A stretch of 64,000 nucleotides of DNA, from assembly GCA_002005505.1 (NCBI GenBank), contig KV908429.1, positions 111,001-175,000 on the forward strand. Direction: 5' to 3'. Shown one piece after another: positions 46,211-64,000 of the stretch. The first letter of the stretch is position 1, and the number at the start of each line of letters is the position of its first letter. The stretch is from Botryococcus braunii (lineage: Eukaryota > Chlorophyta > Trebouxiophyceae). Position numbers and translations under genes: made by a program. Under the pieces are notes generated by a model, which was not told where the DNA came from, made no database searches, and saw only the letters and a list, made by a program, of their open reading frames with translations.

Positions 46211-47784
46211 GGAGGGGCAGCCAGACGGGGCAATGCAAATTGCACAGCAGGGGCAGGAGCTCAACGGCTTTGGTGCATTCTCGGAGCCTTCAAATCTTGA
46301 AAAGACTACTTACTTCCAGGTGGCAGTCACGCTGGAGGCCACAATTCGGTCATTGACATCAGGCAGGCGTGTGAAACGGTCGTGCAGGAAGCCTTCATAC
46401 CCTGACTGAGTTGTTTTCAGAAGCATCCAGTTCTTCAGCCCTGTGCCGTCACTCACAAGACTGAGCTAAGGTTGTCTTATTCAACTTGCCCAGCAACAAA
46501 CATGCAGCTCAGGTTGTTCTGTTCAAAGACATTGAATTTGATAACGTTCAACTTCAAACTATTGCAAATAGATAACATTGCAAACAAGAAATTTGAACAG
46601 GATTGGACACCTTCACAAAACTTCTGAGAATATGTTAAAACAAATGCGTGTGACGCAGGCACTACGAGATCTTCACTCCACAGAATAGCATCCATTGGCA
46701 CATGACAGCAAAGGTAGCCAAAACACAGTCCAATTAATACACAGCTCTGTCAGGAAATCGGTAGTCCTACCAGCAATGGTCTCCACTTCACCATCGCGCG
46801 TAAGGGAGACATAACATGTTCGCAGATAATCCCCGGACATAGAAAAGCCTGCACCACCCACCGTTCTCACTCCTGCCTTTCCTGCTTACATCCGATTATT
46901 GTTCCAGTTAACAAATATTCCAACTTAGCCATAAGGGTGGCCTGGTCCGCCGCGCACAGCATGCAGTGAGGCAAAACGAATCGACACATTCGGCAGCCTA
47001 CGTGAGGATGCACTTAGGCAGAGATCTCAGCTTGATAGTCAGCCACTGTCATGCTCACCATGATTGTGTGCCCTGCCATCCATGTCAATCCGCCTCCAAG
47101 GCTTGGCCTCTATCCACACTTTGGCTTTGAAAACCTGCATTTTGCAAATAGTACGTGCTGAGAATCTCAGGTGCTGAAGCACTGTGGATGTGTTTTATGA
47201 CAGTCCTCCGCTCAGGTCATACAGGTGGCTGAACTAATCTTAACGGAGTCCCTTCACACATGGTATGAACTCTCTGGGCCGAGCAAAACCCCCCAGTTGC
47301 CGTCCCTACCGACTCCGACATTCCCGTTGCAGGCCATGGCCCTTCCTCAGAGACCCTCTTGTCTGGCCAATGCATGATAACACTGGTAGAAGAGACAATC
47401 GTTGCAAGTGGGGGTGCACCTTAGGGTATTCCCGGATGAAAACCCGCGCCAGTTCCAAACCATACTGCTCCGGTGTGCAGGGTGTCGCGCATTGCTTGGC
47501 CACGTAATACACCTTTAAAGGGCAAAAGCACTCCATGTGAGCGACATACAACGCAAGGGTGGGTGACAGATCCGGAAAAACTTGCACAGGATACCTACCA
47601 AATTCTTCTGTGTGTCCGTGGCTGTCATGTCAGCATTGCTTCCCTGCAAAAAAGCATGTGCCATATCCGACTCCAGCATGGTTGAAACGCTCCACTCCAC
47701 GAAAAAGTGCTTGTCCCCGTTCCTCCATGTTCGTCCAAGGCGAACTTTACTCTTCCCGTGCTGGTGGTTTGCAAGCTGAGCCAT
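42335..47784 (-). CDS. UOX: Urate oxidase (uricase), peroxisomal
   Basis: Oxidises urate to 5-hydroxyisourate in peroxisomal purine breakdown. Exons in coding order: 47784-47599, 47512-47420, 47134-47059, 46848-46771, 46440-46314, 44199-44050, 43226-43151, 42430-42335; all phases agree and give 293 residues, normal for the family. Seen in order: GKSKVRLGRTWRN, HFFVEWSVS, the motif MTATDTQKNL (Thr56-Asp57 in the active site), VYYVAKQC, TPEQYGLELARVFI, WIEAKPWRRIDMDGRAHNHG, FSMSGDY, LLKTTQSGYEGFLHDRFTRL, VASSVTATW, YSPSVQYTLFQMGKAAIDR, and MPNLHFNPCQPVESK with catalytic His252. The C-terminus HAKL ends in AKL, an accepted type 1 peroxisomal signal. The Lys-Thr-His catalytic set therefore looks intact. 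Exon 6 sits between a 36-base minisatellite and a 1.26-kb foldback element, so the transcript must splice through extreme repeats. Confidence 0.97.
42693..42966. repeat. (GT)n and (CA)n microsatellites in the last uricase intron
   Basis: (GT)n 42693-42785 and (CA)n 42896-42966 are inverted to each other across ~110 bases, potentially a ~70-base stem in the intron RNA. Confidence 0.95.
43630..44035. repeat. 36-base minisatellite in uricase intron 6
   Basis: About eleven degenerate units of AGCCATGAAGTGGCCCATGT plus ACAGCACATGCCATGC. It starts only 15 bases inside the intron after exon 6 (exon edge 44050). The unit is a multiple of three, so it reads as Met-Gly-His-Phe repeats on the minus strand, but it is intronic. 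Confidence 0.93.
44302..45562. mobile_element. 1.26-kb foldback (palindromic) element in uricase intron 5
   Basis: The left arm from about AAGTGTTGAATCTGCTGTGA (44305) through GAGGACACTGAACGAT pairs with the right arm ATCGTTCAGTGTCCTC through CTCACAGTAGATTCAACACT (about 45537-45556). The centre is near 44920-44932. Arms are ~620 bases at high identity with small indels. Each arm carries a direct repeat of GTTGCTGTRTCAGTARAGCA followed by a GGACACTGAACG segment. No coding capacity was seen, so it is a non-autonomous foldback transposon or a very large MITE. Confidence 0.9.
45720..46210. repeat. (CA)n/(CG)n and compound (CA)n(GA)n microsatellites in uricase intron 5
   Basis: CA/CG-rich tract 45720-45812, then (CA)n 46011-46063, (GA)n with a GGGGAGGGGAG break, and a (GA)n to 46200 followed by a G run. 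Confidence 0.95.
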
Positions 47785-48804
47785 CTCAAAAGAAGATAAA
47801 GAAGTTTAATAATTTTTTGACCTACGAAAATGGTATAGCTATTGTTAAGAGCACGACAACTTGTCTGATCCCGAGCTTGTTTGTGGGGCGATGGGCAGCC
47901 GGCTGCGTGACACTTGTACTGCCGACCGCAGCCCCCATCTTCCTTTTCCCCGCGATGTTGCCAGATGGGGATCTGATCCTCGACCCCGGCATTGAAGTGA
48001 TTGGGGTTGGCCCAAGTCGGGTGGGACAATTACAAATTCTTAATCCCCAATCACGTGGCGGCATCGCTCAAGTGACAGCTTGTCAGCTTCCGGCCACATG
48101 CCCTTAGAAAAAGTGAAAGTGTGCATGACCCGGCACACGCGGAGATGTATAGGTTATACACCCGCGAAACCGAGCGCCGAGGGGTACTCCGTCAGGAATG
48201 CACCCGAGGGAAGCTGGGATTTTTGAGAGCCCGAGGCGAAGCCGAGGGCTCTTGAGTATCCCAGCTTCCCGAGGGAGGAGGTGCATTCCTGACGGAGTGC
48301 CCCGAGGTCCGGTTTAGCGGGTGTATAACTAATTTATGCACTTCCGGTTCTACTTCAGGGTGGTTCTGTACACTGTTTATATATTGTGATTAGCTTGGTT
48401 AGTTATGACTCATGAGGCCGTCCGGCAGGGGGAAGCAGGTACGCCGGCTCACCATCACGGCCCCGTTTAATTGATAGTAAACACATTTTTGAAATCAAGG
48501 TTAAAATATACTGTATTAATTAATAAAACGTTTAATATCATGGATTGTTCATGGAAATCGTGCTCGTGTGTTTCCGGCATTCCATTTGTGGGGCTCCGTC
48601 GAAACCTATAAAGACACCCAACAGACATACAAGCAGCTTCAAACTTTCTTTTCATACTTCCTCGTGGTATGGTACGGCGGAAAGTGTAGGTATGTTGACC
48701 ATCCGACTGCAGATTCAACCAAGAATGGGGCTCCGCAGTACATATACAAGTATCAACGTACTACAATTGTCCTGGAATGCGGATGGCGTGTGTGGAGAGC
48801 GTCG
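47785..48804. other. Intergenic stretch between uricase and the repeat-precursor gene
   Basis: About 1 kb upstream of the uricase start. Apart from the hairpin at 48.15-48.33 kb I see no gene. A plus-strand open frame at 48568-48915 overlaps the end of the precursor gene antisense and is not supported. Confidence 0.5.
48153..48328. repeat. MITE-like hairpin, ~85-base arms
   Basis: TTATACACCCGCGAAACCGA through CCCGAGG pairs with CCGAGGGCTCTTGAGTATCC through GCGGGTGTATAA, with only a few mismatches and a loop of a few bases. Its GC-rich sequence differs from the flanks, consistent with an inserted element. Confidence 0.9.
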
Positions 48805-49893
48805 CTACAAGGCCATGGAGCAGGAGAACGCGAGTTCAAATCCCCCAGAATAAATATTGCTGGCGAAAAGGCCAGCTTCAGCCCCGGCCTTTGGCGGTAC
48901 GTGAAGGTGGCGTGAGTCGCAATTGGGCATTAATGGTGATGGTGACTGAGTAATGGAAGACACCATAGGGAATGGATGTCCTCTGTTATTGTCCATGAGA
49001 CGTCGCCTAGAAAGGCGTCTGGCAGCACACATGGTTGATGACGGGGCAGAAGTTGTGAAGGTATCCCCTACAAGGCTTGCAGGTAGTGGCCATGAAGGAG
49101 CTTGATGTCCCATTGCACCTCGAGCAATGCAAGCTGGAGGTGCCTTGCGAGCAAGGGGAATTCTGACTTTAGGGAATGGATACCCCCTCTTGTTATCCAT
49201 GCGACGACATCGGGAAAGGCGCCTAGTAGATGAGCTATTCCCCGTAAGAGTTGGCAGTGGAGGGCATGGAGGGATATGGGAGGATGTTTGCAAGCCACCA
49301 TGCACCATTGCACCTTCAAACAGAGTTCCTAACTGTGAAGCAGCAGCCCTTAACTCGTGTGCGTCCACCTCGGATATACCACCCCTTCCATGATGATGAG
49401 AATGGCGTATGGCATCCCCAATTAGCATGTTGTCCCTGCTTACACTATCCCCTAAAGGGATAACTCTGTTCGAGTCTTATCCATTACCTGCACAACATGC
49501 TTGCAAGTAAGGCACGTTCATGACATCAATAGTGTTTCGCACGCTGCAACTTAAGAGCAAAGATAGTACCTGTTGAAGCCTCCATAAGAGGGGCAGGTGA
49601 AATGCCAGCTGCAAACACCAACATAAGATGAAATAATTACTTAATATGTCTCAAGTATTGCATATCAAGAGTGGTGCGAAGGCATCACCGCACGGGCAAC
49701 GATGTACGTAGGATGGATCATAGAAGAAGTAAATGCATACCCTCTGCTGATTTCTAGCAGCCAAACTGCTGGGTGTTATATTCACTACAGTACTCTGGGG
49801 TTCCATGGGTATCGCGAGTAGAAGGAACACCGATATCAACAACACCATTGCCCGCTTATCGGAGACCTGACGATTACCGTTGGATTCACACAC
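48805..49893 (-). CDS. Candidate secreted precursor with duplicated MDNxRGxPFP unit (new family?)
   Basis: Exon 1 (49893-49741, donor GTATGC) encodes a hydrophobic leader MVLLISVFLLLAIPMEPQST, starting at Met 49848 or the upstream Met 49893. The last exon is open from at least 49428 to the stop at 48805; in phase with exon 1 an acceptor at 49333 (TTCACAG) works. A short exon near 49.57-49.61 kb may lie between. The last exon carries two units 204 bases apart: RRLSRCRRMDNKRGYPFP (plus strand 49171-49227) and RRLSRRRLMDNNRGHPFP (48967-49023), each preceded by GAMxH and a Ser/Thr/Pro-rich spacer. Of ~19 compared codons, most differences are synonymous, so the protein sequence is what is conserved. 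A leader, R-rich cleavage-like sites and a repeated core resemble peptide-hormone precursors. I recognise no known family; function is inference. Confidence 0.5.
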
Positions 49894-50410
49894 ATGCGGT
49901 TCCCAATTTCATTCAACCTTAGTCAAGGGCCCCACGACGAAAGCATCGGAGTTTGACATACATATCTCGGAGACAACAATAGTCGCAAGACACATAAGCG
50001 ATATGAAACAAAGAGAGAAAGTTTTGAAGGTATCCCTTGGGGATTTAGAAGGGGGCCAAGTTTGTTGTTGTTGCTGTTGTTTGGAGGGTTGCACCGCGGA
50101 AGCATCCGTTGCAAGCAGCTGCAGCAGTACCCCTTTCGCGTACGAATGTACCGCTGAGCCCAGGGCGCTCCTCAATTCTCGAGCTCTCGACGCTCCATTT
50201 CCTGATTTGTACTGCTGAGCTCTCAGCGCTCGAAATCCTGCGCTCTCGTGCGAAATCGAGTGAAGCATATAGCCCGGCGGGGCGGGGGCAAAAACGGGAG
50301 AAAAAAATAAACCCCATCCGCAGATAGTAGGGTGATAGGCCTACTTCAGCGTAGGAGTGATACTTGGGCATAGGTGTGATACTTGAGGGCCTAGGTGTGA
50401 TACTTGAGGG

Positions 50411-50447
50411 CCTAGGTGTGCTACTTCAGCCTGAAGTAGCACACCTA
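50411..50447. repeat. Perfect hairpin (17-base arms) with tandem ~20-base units
   Basis: TAGGTGTGCTACTTCAG pairs with CTGAAGTAGCACACCTA around one base. It is preceded by two to three tandem copies of GGCCTAGGTGTGATACTTGA (50350-50412). Confidence 0.9.
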
Positions 50448-50457
50448 TGAAAGGAAG

Positions 50458-51165
50458 CTACAGCGCCAATGGGACAAGCTGGGTGAACTCCTGAAATGCA
50501 GCACCTCGAAAAACACCCTGAAGTAGCACCGGAAGTGCATAAGAGATTATGTAAGCACCACCACTACTCCCCGTGGCCCCCATACATACACGAAGTGCCG
50601 TAGCCTCCACCCAGCATAACCAAGCCCTTAAGAAAAGCACAGACAGACCAATGTGCATACCATTAGTTCCCGTACCTGTAACTGAAAGTTTGGGTGGGAC
50701 CCCTGCTGGCAGATGTGGCCAGCACCATACCCCAGAAGGTCCGTGTACATGCATACAGTGGGCTGTGGTGTGTTGGGGTCATATAAACAGTGCATAGTGA
50801 TATGGCTGTAAGTGATTATGCATAGCAAGTCCACGCGTTGCGCAGCAGATTGAAAACAACTAGTGGCTATGTGAAAGGTGCTACCAAGGAGGACAACCAG
50901 TAAAAGCACCCTCAAAAGACGGCTAAACAGATGCTGCTCATTATAAACCAGAAAGGATGAATGATTGTGGGTGGTGAGTAAGTGTGCGAATCAGGATCTG
51001 CCAATGGACCACCGATGGTCCCCATATACCACCCGAAATCCCATCGCTGTACCCGTACAGAATCCCAGAAATAAGTATGATGTAAAAAACCCCAAAAATG
51101 AGGAAAAACAGAGGCAGGCGCGCTGATTCAATGTGGAGGTTTGGTGTTGCGGACCATGCCAGCAT
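50458..51165 (-). CDS. Possible multi-exon membrane or secreted protein
   Basis: Minus-strand open stretches are strongly hydrophobic: LPLFFLIFGVFYIILISGIL then YGYSDGISGGIWG (about 51120-51015), MRVLLLVVLLGSTFHIATSC (50915 down), and a last stretch with SGGAYIISYALPVLLQG ending at a stop at 50458-50460. A segment PPKLSVTGTGTNG followed by VLFLRAW is loosely like the Pro-Pro-x-Tyr ... Gly-x-Gly ... Gly region of equilibrative nucleoside transporters, but several frames are open here and I could not fix the splice joints. It might equally be a small secreted Cys-containing protein. Low confidence in boundaries and identity. Confidence 0.28.
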
Positions 51166-51982
51166 GTCCTCGCTCGCCAGTCACAGCAGCATAAACAATC
51201 TGAGTCGAGGTTACGAGAGACGACGAAAAGTCAATAGGGCCCACACAGGTTACCGGCGTTGTCATATCATTGTACCGGCGTTGTCATGTCACTGCCCCGC
51301 CCTTTGCCCCCGGCCTAGTGGTCCCGGTTGTGCGTCTCGGAGCGTAGCCGTGCACCCCAGAACCCTGTTATGTCAGGGAGGGGTTGTGTCAGAGAGTGAG
51401 CTGCCTGCGGTGCACAAACTCCCCCGTTTAATGGAAAATGTATGGTCCGAGGGCCAAGGGCAGGGCAGACTAGTTCAGGTGTGGCGCTCGAAGTATATGT
51501 GGGGTGTGTTGTGTTCGTGTGGCGTCTGTGGAGTGCGGTCTGCCTGTGTTCCTCAACTGCCATAGTCTGCAAAGGGAGGGGTTGGTCGCCCCGTGTATGG
51601 ATAAGGGGTTGGGCTATAGGTTTATACCTTGTCCTGTGGACCAGGTATTGCTTGAACATCTACCCTATGTTGCATGCTAACGGTCCTAGTGTTGCCTGCC
51701 CTTCTGTTGCTCACATCCGTTCACCCGCTTTACGTGCTTCGAGGTTTTAAGAAAGAAAGAAAGAATTACATCAGAGTGCCACAACCTTGGTCAAGAGGCA
51801 ACGTGATATCTAAACCAATCCGCTTTATTTGGTCTTACTCTCAATATGTACATGTAGCTCGTGGTAGTAAACAAGGCAACAAGTATTTTCTGCAATTCTA
51901 CGATGCTGCGACGCATATATGTGCCTCTCTGAGAGCTCTGAGAAATTTTGAGAGTACCAGGAGAGTACTGGAGATACAAGGA

Positions 51983-52010
51983 ATTCCCAGTTTTTCGAAA
52001 AACTGGGAAT
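51983..52010. repeat. Perfect 28-base palindrome
   Basis: ATTCCCAGTTTTTC followed directly by its reverse complement. Confidence 0.9.
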
Positions 52011-52387
52011 ATTGAAGATTCAAGGAACATATTCTGGACCAGTTTGCGTTCCTTGCATCTCAGTAGTGTCTGTACCAGTACAACAGAACAGCTGGGCGCC
52101 ATGTAGGCATGTGTACCTGTACGGTAGAACAGCAGCTTAACACTCCATCCCTCTCAACTCTCTCTACCCACGCTTACACCTCAAACCATCCTGCACTGAA
52201 CACCCGAGAATATATCCACAGTATATGACTATCTCAGCTAGGGCAACAACTGCTTTGCGTAACCAGAGTGTTTCCCGCACGTCCCACCAGCGCAGCAAGG
52301 CCGAGACCCCGGGGTACCCGCCTCCCATTGCCTCATCCCAGGCTCCAGCCTACGGGCCACCTGGGGATCCACCAGGGCCACACAAAC

Positions 52388-52555
52388 GCGGTGTCGCAGA
52401 CGGACGCTGACATCAGCCGCTTGCGTCCAGCGGTGTCGCGGATGGACGCTGACGTCAGCCGCTTACGTACAGCGGTGTCACGGACGGACGTTGACGTCAG
52501 CCGTTTACGTACAGCGGTGTCCTGGACGGACGCTGACGTCTGGAGCAAGTCCCGC
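52388..52555 (+). repeat. 42-base minisatellite, four units, open as a 14-residue repeat
   Basis: Four units start at 52388, 52430, 52472 and 52514 with GCGGTGTCGCRGACGGACGC-type sequence. On the plus strand they encode AVSxTDADVSRLRT repeats inside an open frame of ~97 codons (52268-52558). The opposite strand is also open. The heptad-like Val/Leu spacing suggests a coiled-coil segment, perhaps of a retrotransposon Gag-like protein, but no family was recognised. Confidence 0.85.
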
Positions 52556-53209
52556 TGAAGGAGCTGCCACACCACGTGGCGCCAGTCCCTCGGGAGCTCC
52601 ATCCAGTAAGAGCCCCAGCAGGTCATATGAGGTGGGCCAGCCCACCGGCGCCATATCCACGCAGACGGGAAGCGCATGGGGCATCCGGCCACGGGAAGGC
52701 AGTTGCGATGGACCGCAAACTCCAGCGCGGGAAACTCGCTGTCGCAGGGCCCAAGCGTGAAAATGGCCTCCCAAACAACGGGGGCATGGGGGACTCTTGG
52801 AGAAATAGAGGCTGAAGAGGCTCTCAGCGTACGCTACCTGAATACTGGTCTCGTCAAAGGTGGTAAACAGTGTCATAGCTCACAATCTATGGAAGATCAC
52901 TCCTATGGAACGGAGGCCGTGCCAGTATCCCATAGTCTAGATAATCAAATGTTCAGTACGGGTCTGGATGCAGGTCAGCTGACGTTTCTGTTCCGTTTCA
53001 TTCCGGTACAAAAAGGGTTCTGGTCATGGGTAACTCGTACATATGCCCTTTGTCCCTGTAACCCCTGGGATAGGCAACCGGACTTTTTAGCGACCAGCTA
53101 CTCTATAGACGGGAGCTTACGCACATGACCAGAGTATGACAGGCCCAAAAAATTACGGGTACATCTATAGCTCGGCTGGGATCAGGGGGGGGGGGGGGAA
53201 TGGAGGGAG

Positions 53210-53362
<153 letters not shown>

Positions 53363-53993
53363 GGGGAGGGGGGGGAGCGCGCCATTGAAATATTTTTTGC
53401 CATTGACTAATGTTCTATAGTTCTTGTTGCAAAGATTTGGAGGTGTCATGCAAGCATTTTACAACTGGAAAGAGCTTTTCGCAGTGGACCGGTTGACATG
53501 GGAATTGTCAAGTTTTTAATATCTCCACAGGAGCGCTTGTCGAGGGGCCAGCAGCCGTCGCCTACGTGCGCACCACGCAGTCAACAGTGTTGACTCACCA
53601 CCATGGACCTAGTCGCGGACGACGTACCGAAGTGCGGAATACCAGTATGAAATTTCCAAGTAGTCGCCTGGTGTCAAGGCCCTCGACTCCAGGGCTATTC
53701 CGATCATGATCAAAATGTACCTAGCGAAACAGCTGGATGCCCTTTGACAATATGAATCTTCTAGTTTTATATTCAGTAAATCAAATTCATTTCTTGACGA
53801 GAGAAAGACCAGAGCGACTTGTCAACCTCGATCTCTTGGGGTTGACAGGTACTAATCTTGAGGCCGCCCATAAAAAAGAGTGGCATATTCTTTGAAAACC
53901 AAGACTAGGGTTAGGTTCATATATCTTTTGTTATCATTATGGCCCTTCTCAGCAGAGGCGCAGTTGCGTTAACCAAGGAGGGGCCGTCGTACG

Positions 53994-63597
<9,604 letters not shown>

Positions 63598-64000
63598 GTG
63601 CCTGTTCGACGGCCCTTCGCTTTTGCCCTTCTTTTCAATTTTGCTGGTGTGGAAGTCCTACGGAGGCTTCCGGAACGCAAGAGTCCACTTCTTGTTCTCC
63701 CCCTCTACGCTTGTATGTTATGGGCTTGGTAAGAACGGGGCAAGAAACAATTTGAACGGGAAAAAACAACTTTCAACCTATTGTGATTAGCTCATTCCCT
63801 GGGAGTAAGTTTGGAGAAATCCAGGGAGAGAGAGAAGGGGGCAGGGTGCGAGGGAGGGAGGGGCGTAGGGAGGGAGGAAGCAATCTGAGAAAGAGAAGTC
63901 GAACGCCATTTGTCGAACGCCATCGAACGCCATCTGCTTGCGATGACTATTCTGCTTGTGATGACTATTCTGCTTGTGATGTGATTCTGCATATGATAAT
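63598..64000. other. End of window: 3' flank or continuing intron of WDR33/FY
   Basis: No further exon is recognisable. Short tandem pieces occur near the end (GTCGAACGCCAT and TGATGACTATTCTGCTTG, each two to three times). Confidence 0.45.

Noticed and set aside
46441..46465. Alternative uricase exon 5 start at 46465
   Set aside because: It is open but its phase does not match exon 4; the acceptor giving 46440 fits both phase and the family sequence.
48545..48860. Possible tRNA-like element with GAGTTCAAATCCC
   Set aside because: No convincing A box at the right distance; it overlaps the end of the precursor gene's last exon.
48568..48915. 115-codon plus-strand open frame
   Set aside because: Antisense to the precursor exon, no splice or family support.
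51674..52015. 113-codon plus-strand open frame with hydrophobic start
   Set aside because: Leader-like beginning, but contains a palindrome in the coding part and no homology; the minus strand is open over the same region.

Overview
This window is nuclear DNA from a green-lineage eukaryote. Its genes are split into short exons (37 to 323 bases) by long introns, almost all GT-AG, and two of the products are typical plastid proteins: the C-terminal half of a stromal processing peptidase and a Deg/HtrA serine protease. Very long introns packed with dinucleotide microsatellites, together with a plant-type WDR33/FY gene, would fit a charophyte alga such as Chara. That species guess is inference; the green-lineage call rests on the proteins. 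Six genes could be assembled exon by exon with matching splice phases, and most stretches between them are repeats and transposon debris. LAYOUT. 1-5363 (+): last seven exons of stromal processing peptidase (M16 family), entered from the left edge. 5364-18113: mostly intergenic, with two related retroelement tails, a short SAP-domain gene fragment (-, 12.3-12.8 kb), a 350-base AT microsatellite and a decayed Ty3/gypsy element (-, 15.3-17.1 kb). 18114-21736 (+): eight exons of the N-glycosylation mannosyltransferase ALG2; the last ~40 residues are not found. 25943-27053 (+): a three-exon CinA/PncC-type nicotinamide-nucleotide amidase with an N-terminal extension. 30270-38786 (-): a complete ten-exon Deg protease, 473 residues, with an unusual SAP/ARMET-like domain before the protease. 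42335-47784 (-): a complete eight-exon urate oxidase, 293 residues, ending in the peroxisomal signal AKL. 48805-49893 (-): a candidate secreted precursor carrying two copies of a ~68-residue unit with a basic R-rich site followed by MDN-x-RG-x-PFP; I do not recognise this family. 50.4-51.2 kb (-): hydrophobic exons of a possible membrane protein. 53994-63597 (+): WDR33/FY, the WD40 scaffold of the mRNA 3'-end processing machinery, with a collagen-like Gly/Pro tail. HOW THE GENES RELATE. They are housekeeping genes of different compartments (plastid import and protein quality control, ER glycosylation, peroxisomal purine breakdown, nuclear polyadenylation) and show no operon-like logic; Deg and uricase are simply neighbours on the same strand. 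REPEATS. By my rough hand tally about 7% of the window is simple repeat, mainly (CA)n, (GT)n, (CT)n/(GA)n and compound (CA)n(GA)n, nearly all in introns or between genes. There are also minisatellites of 11, 30, 36 and 42 bases, a 1.26-kb foldback palindrome inside a uricase intron, several MITE-like hairpins, and a ~45-base dispersed repeat present five times. I saw no rRNA, intact tRNA, CRISPR array or prokaryotic-type signals. Promoters and polyadenylation sites could not be called with confidence.
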